The notes under the pieces are model-generated. The model saw nothing but the letters and a program-made list of their open reading frames with translations, was not told the DNA's origin and searched no databases. Both the position numbers and the translations under genes were made by a program. Of a stretch of 64,000 nt of DNA, positions 38,534 through 46,620 are shown one piece after another. Source of the DNA: Taibaiella sp. (GTDB taxonomy: Bacteria > Bacteroidota > Bacteroidia > Chitinophagales > Chitinophagaceae). Each line of letters begins with the position of its first letter. The first letter of the stretch is position 1. The stretch spans positions 806,001 to 870,000 of the forward strand of contig JAHBTQ010000001.1 in the NCBI GenBank assembly GCA_019638495.1, read 5' to 3'.

Positions 38534-39412
38534 ATGAGTTGTACAATGCGGTTTAGGTTCATAGGTGTTTGCTTGGTTCTGGTCCTGCTTTCAGCGGGCA
38601 GGGCTTCTGCGCAGATGTATTTCACATCCGCCGAAGTGGGCCTCTCAGGTGGCGGCTCACAATACTTTGGCGACCTTAATGACCGTTACGGCATCAAAAA
38701 GGTAAGCGGCGCCTACGGAATTTACTTACGTAAACATTACAATCAATATATTTCTGTTCGATTAGGTGGCTATTTCACGCGTGTTGGCTGGGCCGATAGC
38801 TTCAACACAGACCAATACCAGCAGCAACGCAATCTGAGCTTCCGCTCAGATATTATTGAGGCATCGCTCCAGGCCGAGTTCAACTTTTTCCGTTTTGTCA
38901 CTGGCGACCCCTACCACCGGTTCACACCACACATCACACTCGGCGTAGGTGCGTTCACATACAATCCTTATACAACCTACCAGGGCAATCGCTACTACCT
39001 TCGCCCCCTCGGCACCGAAGGGCAAAACCTGCCGGGATACGAAAGCCGTAAGTATGGCAACATCAGCCCTTGCTTCCCTATTGGTGTAGGCTTCAAATAC
39101 TGGATAGTCGGTGGCGTAAATCTCACGGTTGAGATCGCTGATCGGCTTACCATGACTGACTATCTTGATGACGTCAGCACTACTTATGTTGGTGTCGGCA
39201 ACTTCCCCGTTAACCCAAAGAACCCTGCAGCCAAATTGCAGGACCGTTCGGTGGAGCTGGATGCCGGCAATCCTCTGGGCCGCAAAGGCAAGCAGCGCGG
39301 CAACTCCAGCACAAAAGACCAGTATCTGATGGGTATGATAAGCCTGTCCTGGCATTTCAAGACCTACCGTTGCCCCAACTTCATGGACCGTGAGCTCATA
39401 CAGGTTAATTGA
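38534..39412 (+). CDS. DUF6089-like outer-membrane beta-barrel protein
   Basis: The 292-residue protein has a signal peptide ending ASAQ, then GLSGGGSQYFGDLND and alternating amphipathic strands typical of an 8-10 stranded barrel, as in the DUF6089/PorG-like family. PorG is a T9SS accessory barrel, so a link with the T9SS proteins here is possible but unproven. Confidence 0.85.
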   Translation: MSCTMRFRFIGVCLVLVLLSAGRASAQMYFTSAEVGLSGGGSQYFGDLNDRYGIKKVSGAYGIYLRKHYNQYISVRLGGYFTRVGWADSFNTDQYQQQRNLSFRSDIIEASLQAEFNFFRFVTGDPYHRFTPHITLGVGAFTYNPYTTYQGNRYYLRPLGTEGQNLPGYESRKYGNISPCFPIGVGFKYWIVGGVNLTVEIADRLTMTDYLDDVSTTYVGVGNFPVNPKNPAAKLQDRSVELDAGNPLGRKGKQRGNSSTKDQYLMGMISLSWHFKTYRCPNFMDRELIQVN

Positions 39413-39427
39413 TAATTCCCTTCATGG

Positions 39428-39439
39428 TATCTTTGCGCC
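39428..39439 (+). promoter_or_regulatory. TAnnTTTG promoter box abutting the arfB GTG
   Basis: TATCTTTG at 39428-39435 is followed by four bases and the GTG at 39440; a TTG lies 16 bases upstream (39409-39411). A leaderless transcript is predicted. Confidence 0.55.
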
Positions 39440-39838
39440 GTGACAGACTTTTCTTCAGAAATAACATATCGCACCGCGCGTAGTGGCGGCAAGGGCGGAC
39501 AAAATGTCAACAAGGTAGAGACCCTTGTTGAGGCTTTATGGCGGGTGGAAGATTCCGTCATGTTTTCTGCCGAAGAGAAAGCACGTTTAGCTTCGAAACT
39601 TGCTACCCGCATCAACAAAGATGGCTACCTGGCCGTACGCAGCAGCGAAGCCCGCTCACAGCTTGAGAACAAAGAAATAGCCACCGGCAAGATGGTAGAA
39701 ATGGTGCGGAAAGCGCTGATTGTACCAAAGAAACGTAAAGCCACGAAGATGCCGGCGGCCGTAAAAGAGAAGATTCTCCAGTCAAAGAAGAAGAATTCCG
39801 AGAAGAAACAATCCCGCCGCAAGCCATCGATGGACTGA
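39440..39838 (+). CDS. arfB: Alternative ribosome-rescue peptidyl-tRNA hydrolase ArfB
   Basis: The 132-residue protein has the GGQ motif (SGGKGGQNVNK, residues 15-25), an RF-1 type core and a basic, lysine/arginine-rich C-terminal tail that enters the empty mRNA channel. It releases peptides from stalled ribosomes. The GTG start follows directly after a promoter box and fits the family N-terminus. Confidence 0.94.
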   Translation: MTDFSSEITYRTARSGGKGGQNVNKVETLVEALWRVEDSVMFSAEEKARLASKLATRINKDGYLAVRSSEARSQLENKEIATGKMVEMVRKALIVPKKRKATKMPAAVKEKILQSKKKNSEKKQSRRKPSMD

Positions 39839-39863
39839 GGAGAATAACCATTTACCCACTGGT

Positions 39864-39979
39864 CAACCCCGTTAGGGGTTCAAGCTTTGTAGCAAACCAA
39901 TGCAACGGAATGCGCACCGATTTATCGGTGCAACACCTCAACACCTCCCTCTCCTTCGGGGAGGATCTCGGAGAGGTCT
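39864..39979. repeat. Composite intergenic repeat (family 2 followed by family 1)
   Basis: CAACCCCGTTAGGGGTT plus CAAGCTTTGTAGCAAA (39864-39896), GCACCGATTTATCGGTGC (39914-39931), then a family 1 copy ACCTCCCTCTCC-TTCGG-GGAGG with GGAGAGGT (39943-39977). It fills the gap between convergent arfB and cdsA and reaches the cdsA stop codon. Confidence 0.75.
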
Positions 39980-40826
39980 ACATCATAAACAGCGAATAAT
40001 ACACATACACAAATGGTATGGCAATGATGATGGAGTCAAATCTGTCTAATGCGCCGCCGTGCCCGGGCATAATGTTTCCGGAGTCTTTTACGTCTGCCAT
40101 CCGCTTCAGTTTTGACTCAAACAGGTCGCCCAGTGTGCCCGTTGTGGCAACGATCAGCGCTATCATGATCCAGTGTAGCTTTCCGGCCCCCTCAATATTA
40201 TAGGTCACCGGCAGTGCTCCATAGATACCGGCTGTTATTATTGTCAATAATGCACCGCCAGCTGTTCCTTCCCACGTTTTCTTTGGCGAAATCGGCGAGA
40301 ATGGAGTCTTGCCTATGAAAGAGCCCACGATATAGGCCATAGTATCGTTTATCCATACCATGCCCACCACAGCTATCGGCAGCACATAGTCATAGGCGCG
40401 AAGCCGCCCAAAGAGGATCATAGGCAGCGTTATATAAAGTAGCCCGCCAAACGCATACAGCGCAGCCTTTAGTCCCGACTTCGGAAACAGCGTTGCACCC
40501 ATCAGCATCGCCGCCGCTATCATAGGCATTAACTTAAATACTGTCCATAACGGCCCCGCATTCGGATTAGAACCCAGTGGCGAAAAAATGAAGACGAAGA
40601 AAACGCTGACTATTTGCACCACTAGTGGCAGCCAGGCCGGCCAGTGGGCATCGCCATCTATCTTTTGCATCAGCAAGAAGTACTCGCGCAGGCACAGAAT
40701 ACTTATCAGAAACGTCAGGAACGTAAAAATGTAAGCGTCTCGCCACAATAAGCCCGTGAGCATTATTGCCGCGAAGACAATAGCGCTGCCGGTACGCTTA
40801 TAGAAAGTGGGCATGTTCAGCGCCAT
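39978..40826 (-). CDS. cdsA: Phosphatidate cytidylyltransferase
   Basis: The 282-residue membrane protein makes CDP-diacylglycerol from CTP and phosphatidate. It has about eight helices and the CDP signature near the C-terminus (SKLKRMADVKDSG, PGHGGALDRFDS). Length is usual. The dcd gene lies 20 bases upstream on the same strand, so both may be transcribed together. Confidence 0.96.
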   Translation of the reverse strand: MALNMPTFYKRTGSAIVFAAIMLTGLLWRDAYIFTFLTFLISILCLREYFLLMQKIDGDAHWPAWLPLVVQIVSVFFVFIFSPLGSNPNAGPLWTVFKLMPMIAAAMLMGATLFPKSGLKAALYAFGGLLYITLPMILFGRLRAYDYVLPIAVVGMVWINDTMAYIVGSFIGKTPFSPISPKKTWEGTAGGALLTIITAGIYGALPVTYNIEGAGKLHWIMIALIVATTGTLGDLFESKLKRMADVKDSGNIMPGHGGALDRFDSIIIAIPFVYVYYSLFMM

Positions 40827-40845
40827 ATCAGATACAGTAAGTAGG

Positions 40846-41382
40846 TCAGAAACTGTTTTTCCACATCATGCTTTCCACCGGCTTGTCTGTCCTGCCGGTA
40901 TACTTCGCATTCGATTTGGAGTTATACTTATTCACCACTTCACCTTCTACAGGGAAGTAGATGAGCTGGCCAATTGGCATGCCCGCATATACCCGCACAG
41001 GCTGCACACAAGAAATCTCAAGTGTCCATGCGTTGCAGAATCCTACATCGCCTTTGCCTGCCGTTGCATGTATGTCTATACCCAGGCGCCCGGTTGAAGA
41101 TTTGCCTTCCAGGAAGGGCACGTGTGCGTGCGTCTCGGTATACTCCAGGGTCACACCCAGGTACAGCATATTGGGTTGCAACACATAGCCGTCCGCCGGT
41201 ATCTCAAAGTGAGATATCGTATTGTGTTTTTTTGCATCCAGCGTCGTGTCATTATAAACGGCCAGGTACTTGCCCAGGTGCACATCATAGGAGTTAGACC
41301 CAAGATTCTTACGGTCAAACGGCTCTATTACAATGGTTCCCTTTTCTATTTCTTCCAATATCCGGGCGTCAGAAAGTATCAT
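40846..41382 (-). CDS. dcd: dCTP deaminase
   Basis: The 178-residue enzyme deaminates dCTP to dUTP for thymidylate synthesis. It has ILSDARIL, NLGSNSYDVHLG, EGKSSTGRLGIDIHATAG with the catalytic segment and the QLIYFPVEGEV strand. TATATTTG ends four bases before the ATG, which predicts a leaderless message and fixes the start. Confidence 0.96.
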   Translation of the reverse strand: MILSDARILEEIEKGTIVIEPFDRKNLGSNSYDVHLGKYLAVYNDTTLDAKKHNTISHFEIPADGYVLQPNMLYLGVTLEYTETHAHVPFLEGKSSTGRLGIDIHATAGKGDVGFCNAWTLEISCVQPVRVYAGMPIGQLIYFPVEGEVVNKYNSKSNAKYTGRTDKPVESMMWKNSF

Positions 41383-41494
41383 ACGGCAAATATATAATTT
41401 TCCTTATGGCCCGTGGGCCGCCTTTTAAGTTTTTTGCAAAAACCCAACCGTTTCACGTCAAAAATGATATTTTTGCTACCCTTTTAATCATATT

Positions 41495-42079
41495 ATGGAA
41501 TATAGAGAAATAGTAGCAGTAACAGGCCTCAGCGGGCTTTATCAACTCGTCACCACCAAAAGCGACGGGGCAATTGTGAGGAGTGTAGCAGAAAAGACAA
41601 CCAAGTTTATCTCTGCCAGGCAGCATAACGTTACTCCGCTTGAGAGCATTGAAGTGTACACTACCGGCGACAACGTGAGGCTGAGTGTTGTATTCCAGAA
41701 AATGACCGAGGGCGAAGCTACAGTAGCTCCAACCTCTGTGAACCTAAATGATGCCAAAGCGATCAAAGCTTACTTCAAACAGGTGTTCCCTGAGTTCGAC
41801 GAGGACCGCGTGTACACCAGCGACATGAAGAAGATGATCAAGTGGTTCGAAATTCTGAAAGCGAACGATTTGCTTCGTTTCGAAGAGCCTGCTGCAGAAG
41901 AGCAGCCGGCACAGGCTGAAACTGCACCTGCAGTAGAGGTCGTTGCAGAGGAGCCTGCAGAAAAGCCTAAGAAGAAAGCCAGCAAGAAGAAAGTAGAGTC
42001 AGATGACGCTCCGGCTGCTGAGGCGACAGAGGAAAAGCCGGCAAAGAAGACTGCACGTAAGAAGAAGACTGAAGAATAA
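41495..42079 (+). CDS. DUF5606 domain-containing protein with charged tail
   Basis: The 194-residue protein has an N-terminal DUF5606 region (residues 1-130, YREIVAVTGLSGLYQLV) and a C-terminal acidic/Lys-rich low-complexity tail (EEPAEKPKKKASKKK and similar) that may bind nucleic acid or ribosomes. The family is confined to Bacteroidota and its function is unknown. A TATTTTTG box lies at 41469-41476, 18 bases before the ATG. Confidence 0.9.
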   Translation: MEYREIVAVTGLSGLYQLVTTKSDGAIVRSVAEKTTKFISARQHNVTPLESIEVYTTGDNVRLSVVFQKMTEGEATVAPTSVNLNDAKAIKAYFKQVFPEFDEDRVYTSDMKKMIKWFEILKANDLLRFEEPAAEEQPAQAETAPAVEVVAEEPAEKPKKKASKKKVESDDAPAAEATEEKPAKKTARKKKTEE

Positions 42080-42153
42080 ACGTGCTTTGCGCGCTTTGCG
42101 AATTAATAAAATACTTTTCTATCTTTAAAGCCGGTACAGAATTGTAACTGCTG

Positions 42154-42381
42154 ATGAAAAGAAAACTACTTATACTTTTTGCTTTTTTGGGTGTGGTGCT
42201 GATAGGGCTCAGTAGTTGCCATATGCGCTATGCCCCGTCTCCATCTTACAAAAAAATGGGTACGCCGCAAAAGACTCGCCGGCATTATGGTGCCCGTAGG
42301 AGCATATGGCCGCGCAAACATATATGGGGCCGCAAGCACTTTGGTCCTCGTCCTCACGGGCAGAGGGGGCGCTACCACTAA
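42154..42381 (+). CDS. Small, strongly basic lipoprotein
   Basis: The 75-residue precursor has a lipobox (LSSC, Cys22) after a hydrophobic signal. The mature ~54 residues are rich in Arg, Lys, His and Trp, with the repeated pattern WPRKHIWGRKHFGPRPHG. No acidic residue is seen after the lipobox. The function is unknown; a peptidoglycan- or LPS-binding role can be imagined. A terminator follows. Confidence 0.75.
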   Translation: MKRKLLILFAFLGVVLIGLSSCHMRYAPSPSYKKMGTPQKTRRHYGARRSIWPRKHIWGRKHFGPRPHGQRGRYH

Positions 42382-42403
42382 ACAATATTTTGATCAGTTA
42401 TGC

Positions 42404-42428
42404 AGCCGGGCAAGTCCCGGCTGTTTTT
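42404..42428 (+). terminator. Rho-independent terminator
   Basis: AGCCGGG pairs with CCCGGCT around CAAGT and is followed by GTTTTTG. It lies between the lipoprotein gene and the convergent priA. Confidence 0.85.
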
Positions 42429-42430
42429 GT

Positions 42431-44872
42431 TTACATAGGGTCCACATCAAATAGCACCTGCACATTGGTGTTACCCTTCAGACCCACTATGTGCTGCCTT
42501 TGGGCTTTCAGGTAGGTTTTTACGGAGTCTATGAGCCGCTGATCCTTAGGGCACTTTATCCATATCTCGCGTATGTATTGATTCCGCACGCGGGGAATAA
42601 CGGCAGGCCCCGGCCCTTGCACAGATATTCCTTCTATAGTCGCCAGGCCATCTGCCATCATCTGTGCTGCCATCGCCGCGCGTTGCTCTTCGGCATGCCT
42701 GAAGATGATCCTGATAATGCGGCTGAACGGAGGGTAGAAGAAATGTTCGCGGAAACGTATCTCGTGCCGGTAAAATGCCTGCACATCATGACTCTTTACC
42801 CATTGCAGCACCGGGTGCTGCAGGTTATATGCCTGTATGTATACATGACCCACGCCGTCAGCCCTGCCCGCTCGGCCGCTCACTTGCTCCATGAGCTGAA
42901 AGGCTCGTTCATTTACTCTGAAGTCGGGATAGGTGAGCAGGCTATCGGCACTGATGATGCCTACCAGCGCCACCGCTTCCAGGTCCAGCCCCTTTACCAC
43001 CATCTGTGTGCCGGTTAGTATGTCCACTTTGCGCTTCTCCAGCTTCGTCAGCAGGTCCGATACGCTGTTTTTGCCGCGCATGCTATCCACGTCCATTCGT
43101 GCCACACGTGCCTCGGGAAAAGTCTGCTGCACTTCCTCTTCTATCCGTTCGGTGCCAAAGCTTTTACTCGCCAGCCCCATGCTGCCACATTGGGGGCATG
43201 AGTGCATAACCGTCGCTTTCAGCCCGCAGTAGTGACATTGCAGCTTGTCACTGCTCTTATGATACGTCAGCGACACATCACAGTTCTTGCACCGGGGGCT
43301 CCAGCCACAGGTGGTACACATCTGGAAGGGTGCATATCCCCGCCTGTTCTGAAACAGGATAGATTGTTTCTTTTCATGTAGCGCCACAGCCATGGCTTTT
43401 TGTAGCTCCGGAGTTAGCAGCTTCACCCCATCGCGCTTCACATGGCTCAGGGAGCGGGCGTCTATCACCGTTATCTCCGGCAGCTTCACCCCCTGGTATC
43501 TCTCTTTGAGCGATGCGTATGCATACTTGCCTTGCTGCACATTGTAAAGTGTCTCCACACTGGGTGTTGCAGACCCCAGTATCACCTTTGCACCATACAT
43601 GCCAGCCATGTATATAGCCGCATCCCGCGCATGGAATCGTGGAGCAGGGTCTTTTTGTTTGTACGAGGTGTCATGCTCCTCGTCGGCAATGATCATACCC
43701 ACATTGCTATAAGGCAGCCACAATGCCGACCGTGGCCCCGCCACCACTTTGTACTTGCCTTTCCGCACCTTCTCCCATATTTCCACGCGCTCATTGTTGC
43801 TGAAGTGGGAGTGATATACCCCCAGGTCGTCGCCAAAGTAGCTCGATAGTCTTGATACCAGTTGCGTCGTAAGCGCTATTTCCGGCAGCAATAGTATTGC
43901 CTGCTTTCCTGCCGCCAGCGCCTCACGTATTTTCTTTACATATAGCAGCGTTTTTCCGCTTCCCGTCACACCATGCAGCAGTGCCACATTCTTCTCGGCC
44001 AGCCCTTCTTCCAGCTCATCATAAGCTTTCTGCTGCGCTTCTGTCAGGTTTATTTCTCTGTACTCACCTGTGCCGTGTTGTGCCACACGGTCCACGTTTT
44101 GTTCCGTCACCAGGAAAACCCCTTTATCACATAAGGCTCTCAGTTGTGTGGCGCTCGCCTGTGCCCTGTCCAGCAGTTCCTGTTGCTTCACAAGGCCATG
44201 CTTCATGCGCATTTCGGTATACGCCATTAGCAGTTGCAATTGCTTCGGCGCTTTTGCCAGTTGGTCAAAAAGGGATATCAGTTCCTTTTCTTCGCTATAC
44301 ACATCTGCCAGCGTCACCACTTTTTCTTTCTTAGGGCGGTAGGCGGGTTCCAGTGCTTCGTTAATGATGATAACATCTTGCTCCAGCAGCTCATTCAGTG
44401 CTGTGGCAAACTGGCCGGGACCGGTTATCGCTCTCAGTTCAGTAATGGTTATTTCCCCCCGAACGCGCAAAGCTTCTGCAGCCTTATAGGCTATGTCGCT
44501 CCACTCGTATGCTATGCCGCTATCGCCTATCCATTCCAGTCGGGTTTCGCCCATCAATTTCAGATGGGCAGGTAGGGCCGCCTGCATCACCTCTCCCGGC
44601 GATGCCATGTAGTAGTGGGCTATCCACCTCCAGAACTCAAGCTGTTTTTCCGTCACTACCGGCTCTTCATCCAGTATGTTGCGGATAGGTTTTACCTGGT
44701 ATGTCTCAGGGCGCTCATTGTGCACCCGCTCCACTATGCCGGAGTATTGTTTGTTCTTGCCCAGCGCCACCTCTACGCGCATGCCCGGCAGCAGGTGGTC
44801 CTGCATCTCTATGGGCACACCATAGGTCAGCACCTGTGGCAGGTTCAGTGGCAATATCACATCGGCAAACAC
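42431..44872 (-). CDS. priA: Primosomal protein N' (replication restart helicase PriA)
   Basis: The 813-residue helicase reloads the replisome at stalled forks. It has an N-terminal 3'-end-binding domain (FADVILPLNLPQVLTYGVP), a Walker A (GVTGSGKTLLYV), a DEEH box (IADEEHDTSY), zinc-binding Cys clusters (CTTCGWSPRCKNC, CHYCG, CPQCG) and the helicase C-terminus. A frame continues 54 codons upstream, but the family N-terminus starts at the GTG at 44872, which lies four bases after TACCTTG with TTG 21 bases above, so that start is chosen. Confidence 0.95.
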   Translation of the reverse strand: MFADVILPLNLPQVLTYGVPIEMQDHLLPGMRVEVALGKNKQYSGIVERVHNERPETYQVKPIRNILDEEPVVTEKQLEFWRWIAHYYMASPGEVMQAALPAHLKLMGETRLEWIGDSGIAYEWSDIAYKAAEALRVRGEITITELRAITGPGQFATALNELLEQDVIIINEALEPAYRPKKEKVVTLADVYSEEKELISLFDQLAKAPKQLQLLMAYTEMRMKHGLVKQQELLDRAQASATQLRALCDKGVFLVTEQNVDRVAQHGTGEYREINLTEAQQKAYDELEEGLAEKNVALLHGVTGSGKTLLYVKKIREALAAGKQAILLLPEIALTTQLVSRLSSYFGDDLGVYHSHFSNNERVEIWEKVRKGKYKVVAGPRSALWLPYSNVGMIIADEEHDTSYKQKDPAPRFHARDAAIYMAGMYGAKVILGSATPSVETLYNVQQGKYAYASLKERYQGVKLPEITVIDARSLSHVKRDGVKLLTPELQKAMAVALHEKKQSILFQNRRGYAPFQMCTTCGWSPRCKNCDVSLTYHKSSDKLQCHYCGLKATVMHSCPQCGSMGLASKSFGTERIEEEVQQTFPEARVARMDVDSMRGKNSVSDLLTKLEKRKVDILTGTQMVVKGLDLEAVALVGIISADSLLTYPDFRVNERAFQLMEQVSGRAGRADGVGHVYIQAYNLQHPVLQWVKSHDVQAFYRHEIRFREHFFYPPFSRIIRIIFRHAEEQRAAMAAQMMADGLATIEGISVQGPGPAVIPRVRNQYIREIWIKCPKDQRLIDSVKTYLKAQRQHIVGLKGNTNVQVLFDVDPM

Positions 44873-44907
44873 ACCGCAAGGTAACGAACACAGAAGGGAA
44901 TTGGCAA
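44873..44907 (-). promoter_or_regulatory. Promoter of priA abutting the GTG
   Basis: On the minus strand TTG (44907-44905), a 21-base spacer, TACCTTG (44883-44877), four bases and the GTG at 44872. A leaderless transcript is predicted. Confidence 0.5.
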
Positions 44908-44961
44908 CCAATGACCTAAAAAGTGGATAAGTCCGGCACGCTCCGTTTTTCACTTCCTGCT

Positions 44962-44973
44962 TACCTTTGGTCC
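44962..44973 (+). promoter_or_regulatory. TAnnTTTG promoter box abutting the folA ATG
   Basis: TACCTTTG at 44962-44969 is followed by GTCC and the ATG at 44974. The divergent priA promoter lies 80 bases away. Confidence 0.5.
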
Positions 44974-45477
44974 ATGAAAGTATCCATGATAGTTGCGGCC
45001 GACGAGAACCATGCCATTGGGGTAGACAACACACTGCCCTGGCACCTGCCCGATGACCTTAAGTTCTTTAAGCGCACCACTTTAGGCAAGCCTGTTATCA
45101 TGGGCCGGAAGACTTTTGAATCCCTTGGTAAGCCACTTCCCGGCCGGCTCAATATTGTTCTTTCACGCGAGTCAGAACTTAGCCTGCCGGAAGGAGTGCT
45201 GCATGTTCAGGACCTTACCGCGGCAATTGCACACGCAAAGGGCACAGGCGCGGAAGAAGCAATGATTCTTGGTGGTGGAGTGATATTTAAGCAATTGATG
45301 CTGGATGCAGACCGTATTTATCTAACACGCGTACACACTACTATTCCCAAAGCCGACACATGGTTCCCCGCAATAGACCATACCCATTGGAAGCTCGTTC
45401 AGCAGGAACGTCACGAGGCCGATGACCGTCACGCATTTCCGTTCACTTTTGAGCTTTACGAACCAATAGAGCTCTGA
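44974..45477 (+). CDS. folA: Dihydrofolate reductase
   Basis: The 167-residue enzyme reduces dihydrofolate with NADPH. It has the IVAADENHAIGVDNTLPWHLPDDL segment (split by a Met20-type loop), GKPVIMGRKTFESLGKPLPGR and the C-terminal AEEAMILGGGVIFKQ. The ATG at 44974 is chosen over an upstream in-frame start because the conserved strand begins there and a promoter box ends four bases before it. Confidence 0.97.
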   Translation: MKVSMIVAADENHAIGVDNTLPWHLPDDLKFFKRTTLGKPVIMGRKTFESLGKPLPGRLNIVLSRESELSLPEGVLHVQDLTAAIAHAKGTGAEEAMILGGGVIFKQLMLDADRIYLTRVHTTIPKADTWFPAIDHTHWKLVQQERHEADDRHAFPFTFELYEPIEL

Positions 45478-45485
45478 TACCGGGC

Positions 45486-45986
45486 ATGTCATTTTTCTCA
45501 ATTAAGGAATATCTGCGCTACCGCATTAAGGCACGTGGTCGCCATGGCACACACTCGCCATTTGTTTATGCGTTTGTAGAAGATATACTTAGGGGCAGGG
45601 CATTGATTGGCCCGCCATATGTCGACCTGCGTACTGCTGGTCCACATGCCGACTTGCTGCGCCGCATTGCTGCATATTATCGCTATAACTCCGTACTGCA
45701 CCTACAGCCCGGAGACACACTCGCGCGTGCTTTTGGTCAATATGATATTGTCATCGCTTCGCCCAATGCCCCCGACTGGCAACAGCAGCTCACCACAGTT
45801 CTGCCACTACTCGCCGACGGCGGCATGCTCATCTTCACAGGTATTCACAGCACCCCACAGCACGCCACTGCCTGGCACGAAGTTCACTGCGCTTCCTCTG
45901 TCATGATGAGCATAGACATGTTCCACACAGGCTTCATCTTCAAGAGCGAGTCCTTTCTGCACAAGCAGCATTTCGTCATTAAGTAA
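45486..45986 (+). CDS. Shortened SAM-methyltransferase-like protein
   Basis: The 166-residue protein has the N-terminal RYRIKARGRHGTHSPFVYAFVEDI of a Bacteroidota class I methyltransferase family and its C-terminal SIDMFHTGFIFKS-KQHFVIK end. The central part, where the family has the glycine-rich SAM-binding loop and the FIDGNH segment, is much shorter; only VLHLQPGDTLARAF and DIVIASPNAP remain. Full members are about 70 residues longer (from memory of the family). It may be catalytically dead or have another role. It starts 8 bases after folA and may be cotranscribed. Confidence 0.7.
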   Translation: MSFFSIKEYLRYRIKARGRHGTHSPFVYAFVEDILRGRALIGPPYVDLRTAGPHADLLRRIAAYYRYNSVLHLQPGDTLARAFGQYDIVIASPNAPDWQQQLTTVLPLLADGGMLIFTGIHSTPQHATAWHEVHCASSVMMSIDMFHTGFIFKSESFLHKQHFVIK

Positions 45987-46054
45987 CGAGCTGTAAATCC
46001 CGGGAAGCTGACCGTGCAAAATATGTCGCATAGATCATAGCTCTGCCGCATGAA

Positions 46055-46213
46055 AAGTCCCGTAGGGGCGGAATATGCTAACGTAGGTCGCATGCCTACG
46101 TAAACGCATTGTTGCACCCATAAGCCCTGAAGGGGCGACACGATACTACCCACCGCAGCCATCACTCGTCACCTCCCTCTCCCTCGGAGAGGGCCGGGGA
46201 GAGGTCTTTTTTT
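46055..46213. repeat. Repeat cluster ending in a family 1 hairpin terminator
   Basis: AGTCCCGTAGGGGCGGAATAT and a GTAGGCATGCGACCTAC-like palindrome occupy 46055-46142, followed by a family 1 copy at 46171-46206 (CTCTCCCTCGGAGAGGG, then GGGGAGAGGT) and seven T residues. The last part looks able to act as a terminator. The rest of the gap shows no gene. Confidence 0.7.
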
Positions 46214-46222
46214 AATTTTAAT

Positions 46223-46254
46223 TTGGAAATGCCTCTGAATCTTATGTATCTTTG
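46223..46254 (+). promoter_or_regulatory. Promoter of the PadR operon
   Basis: TTG at 46223-46225, a 21-base spacer and TATCTTTG at 46247-46254, 23 bases before the padR ATG. Confidence 0.6.
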
Positions 46255-46277
46255 TCTTAGGTAATTAAGCAGATACA

Positions 46278-46619
46278 ATGATATTCTCATCAGAACTCAT
46301 CAAAGGAACACTCAAAACCATAGTGCTGAAGCTGCTTGCAGACAACAGCAAGATGTATGGTTATGAGATCACCCAACGCGTAAAGGAGCTCACCGGCGAC
46401 CGTATTCAGCTCACAGAGGGCGCTCTCTACCCCACGCTGCATGCGCTGGAGCAGGAAGGCCTCGTAACCACAGAACTGGAATATATGGGCAAGCGTGTGC
46501 GCAAGTATTACAAACTCAGCCCGTCCGGCAAGTCACGTTCTAAAGAGCGTATTACGGAGTTTGCGGAGTTTATGAGCACGATGAGCGTATTGTTGAATAT
46601 TCAGCCTAAAACAGCCTGA
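46278..46619 (+). CDS. PadR family transcriptional regulator
   Basis: The 113-residue protein has a winged helix typical of PadR (KGTLKTIVLKLLADN, YGYEITQRVKELT, EGALYPTLHALEQEGLV) and a short C-terminal helix. It binds DNA as a dimer. The next gene starts one base after its stop, so they are coupled; PadR proteins often control the gene they sit next to. Confidence 0.95.
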   Translation: MIFSSELIKGTLKTIVLKLLADNSKMYGYEITQRVKELTGDRIQLTEGALYPTLHALEQEGLVTTELEYMGKRVRKYYKLSPSGKSRSKERITEFAEFMSTMSVLLNIQPKTA

Positions 46620-46620
46620 T

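Noticed and set aside
44873..45034. N-terminal extension of priA by 54 codons
   Set aside because: The extension overlaps the folA promoter and 5' end, has no similarity to PriA, and a GTG with a correctly placed promoter box lies at the conserved N-terminus.
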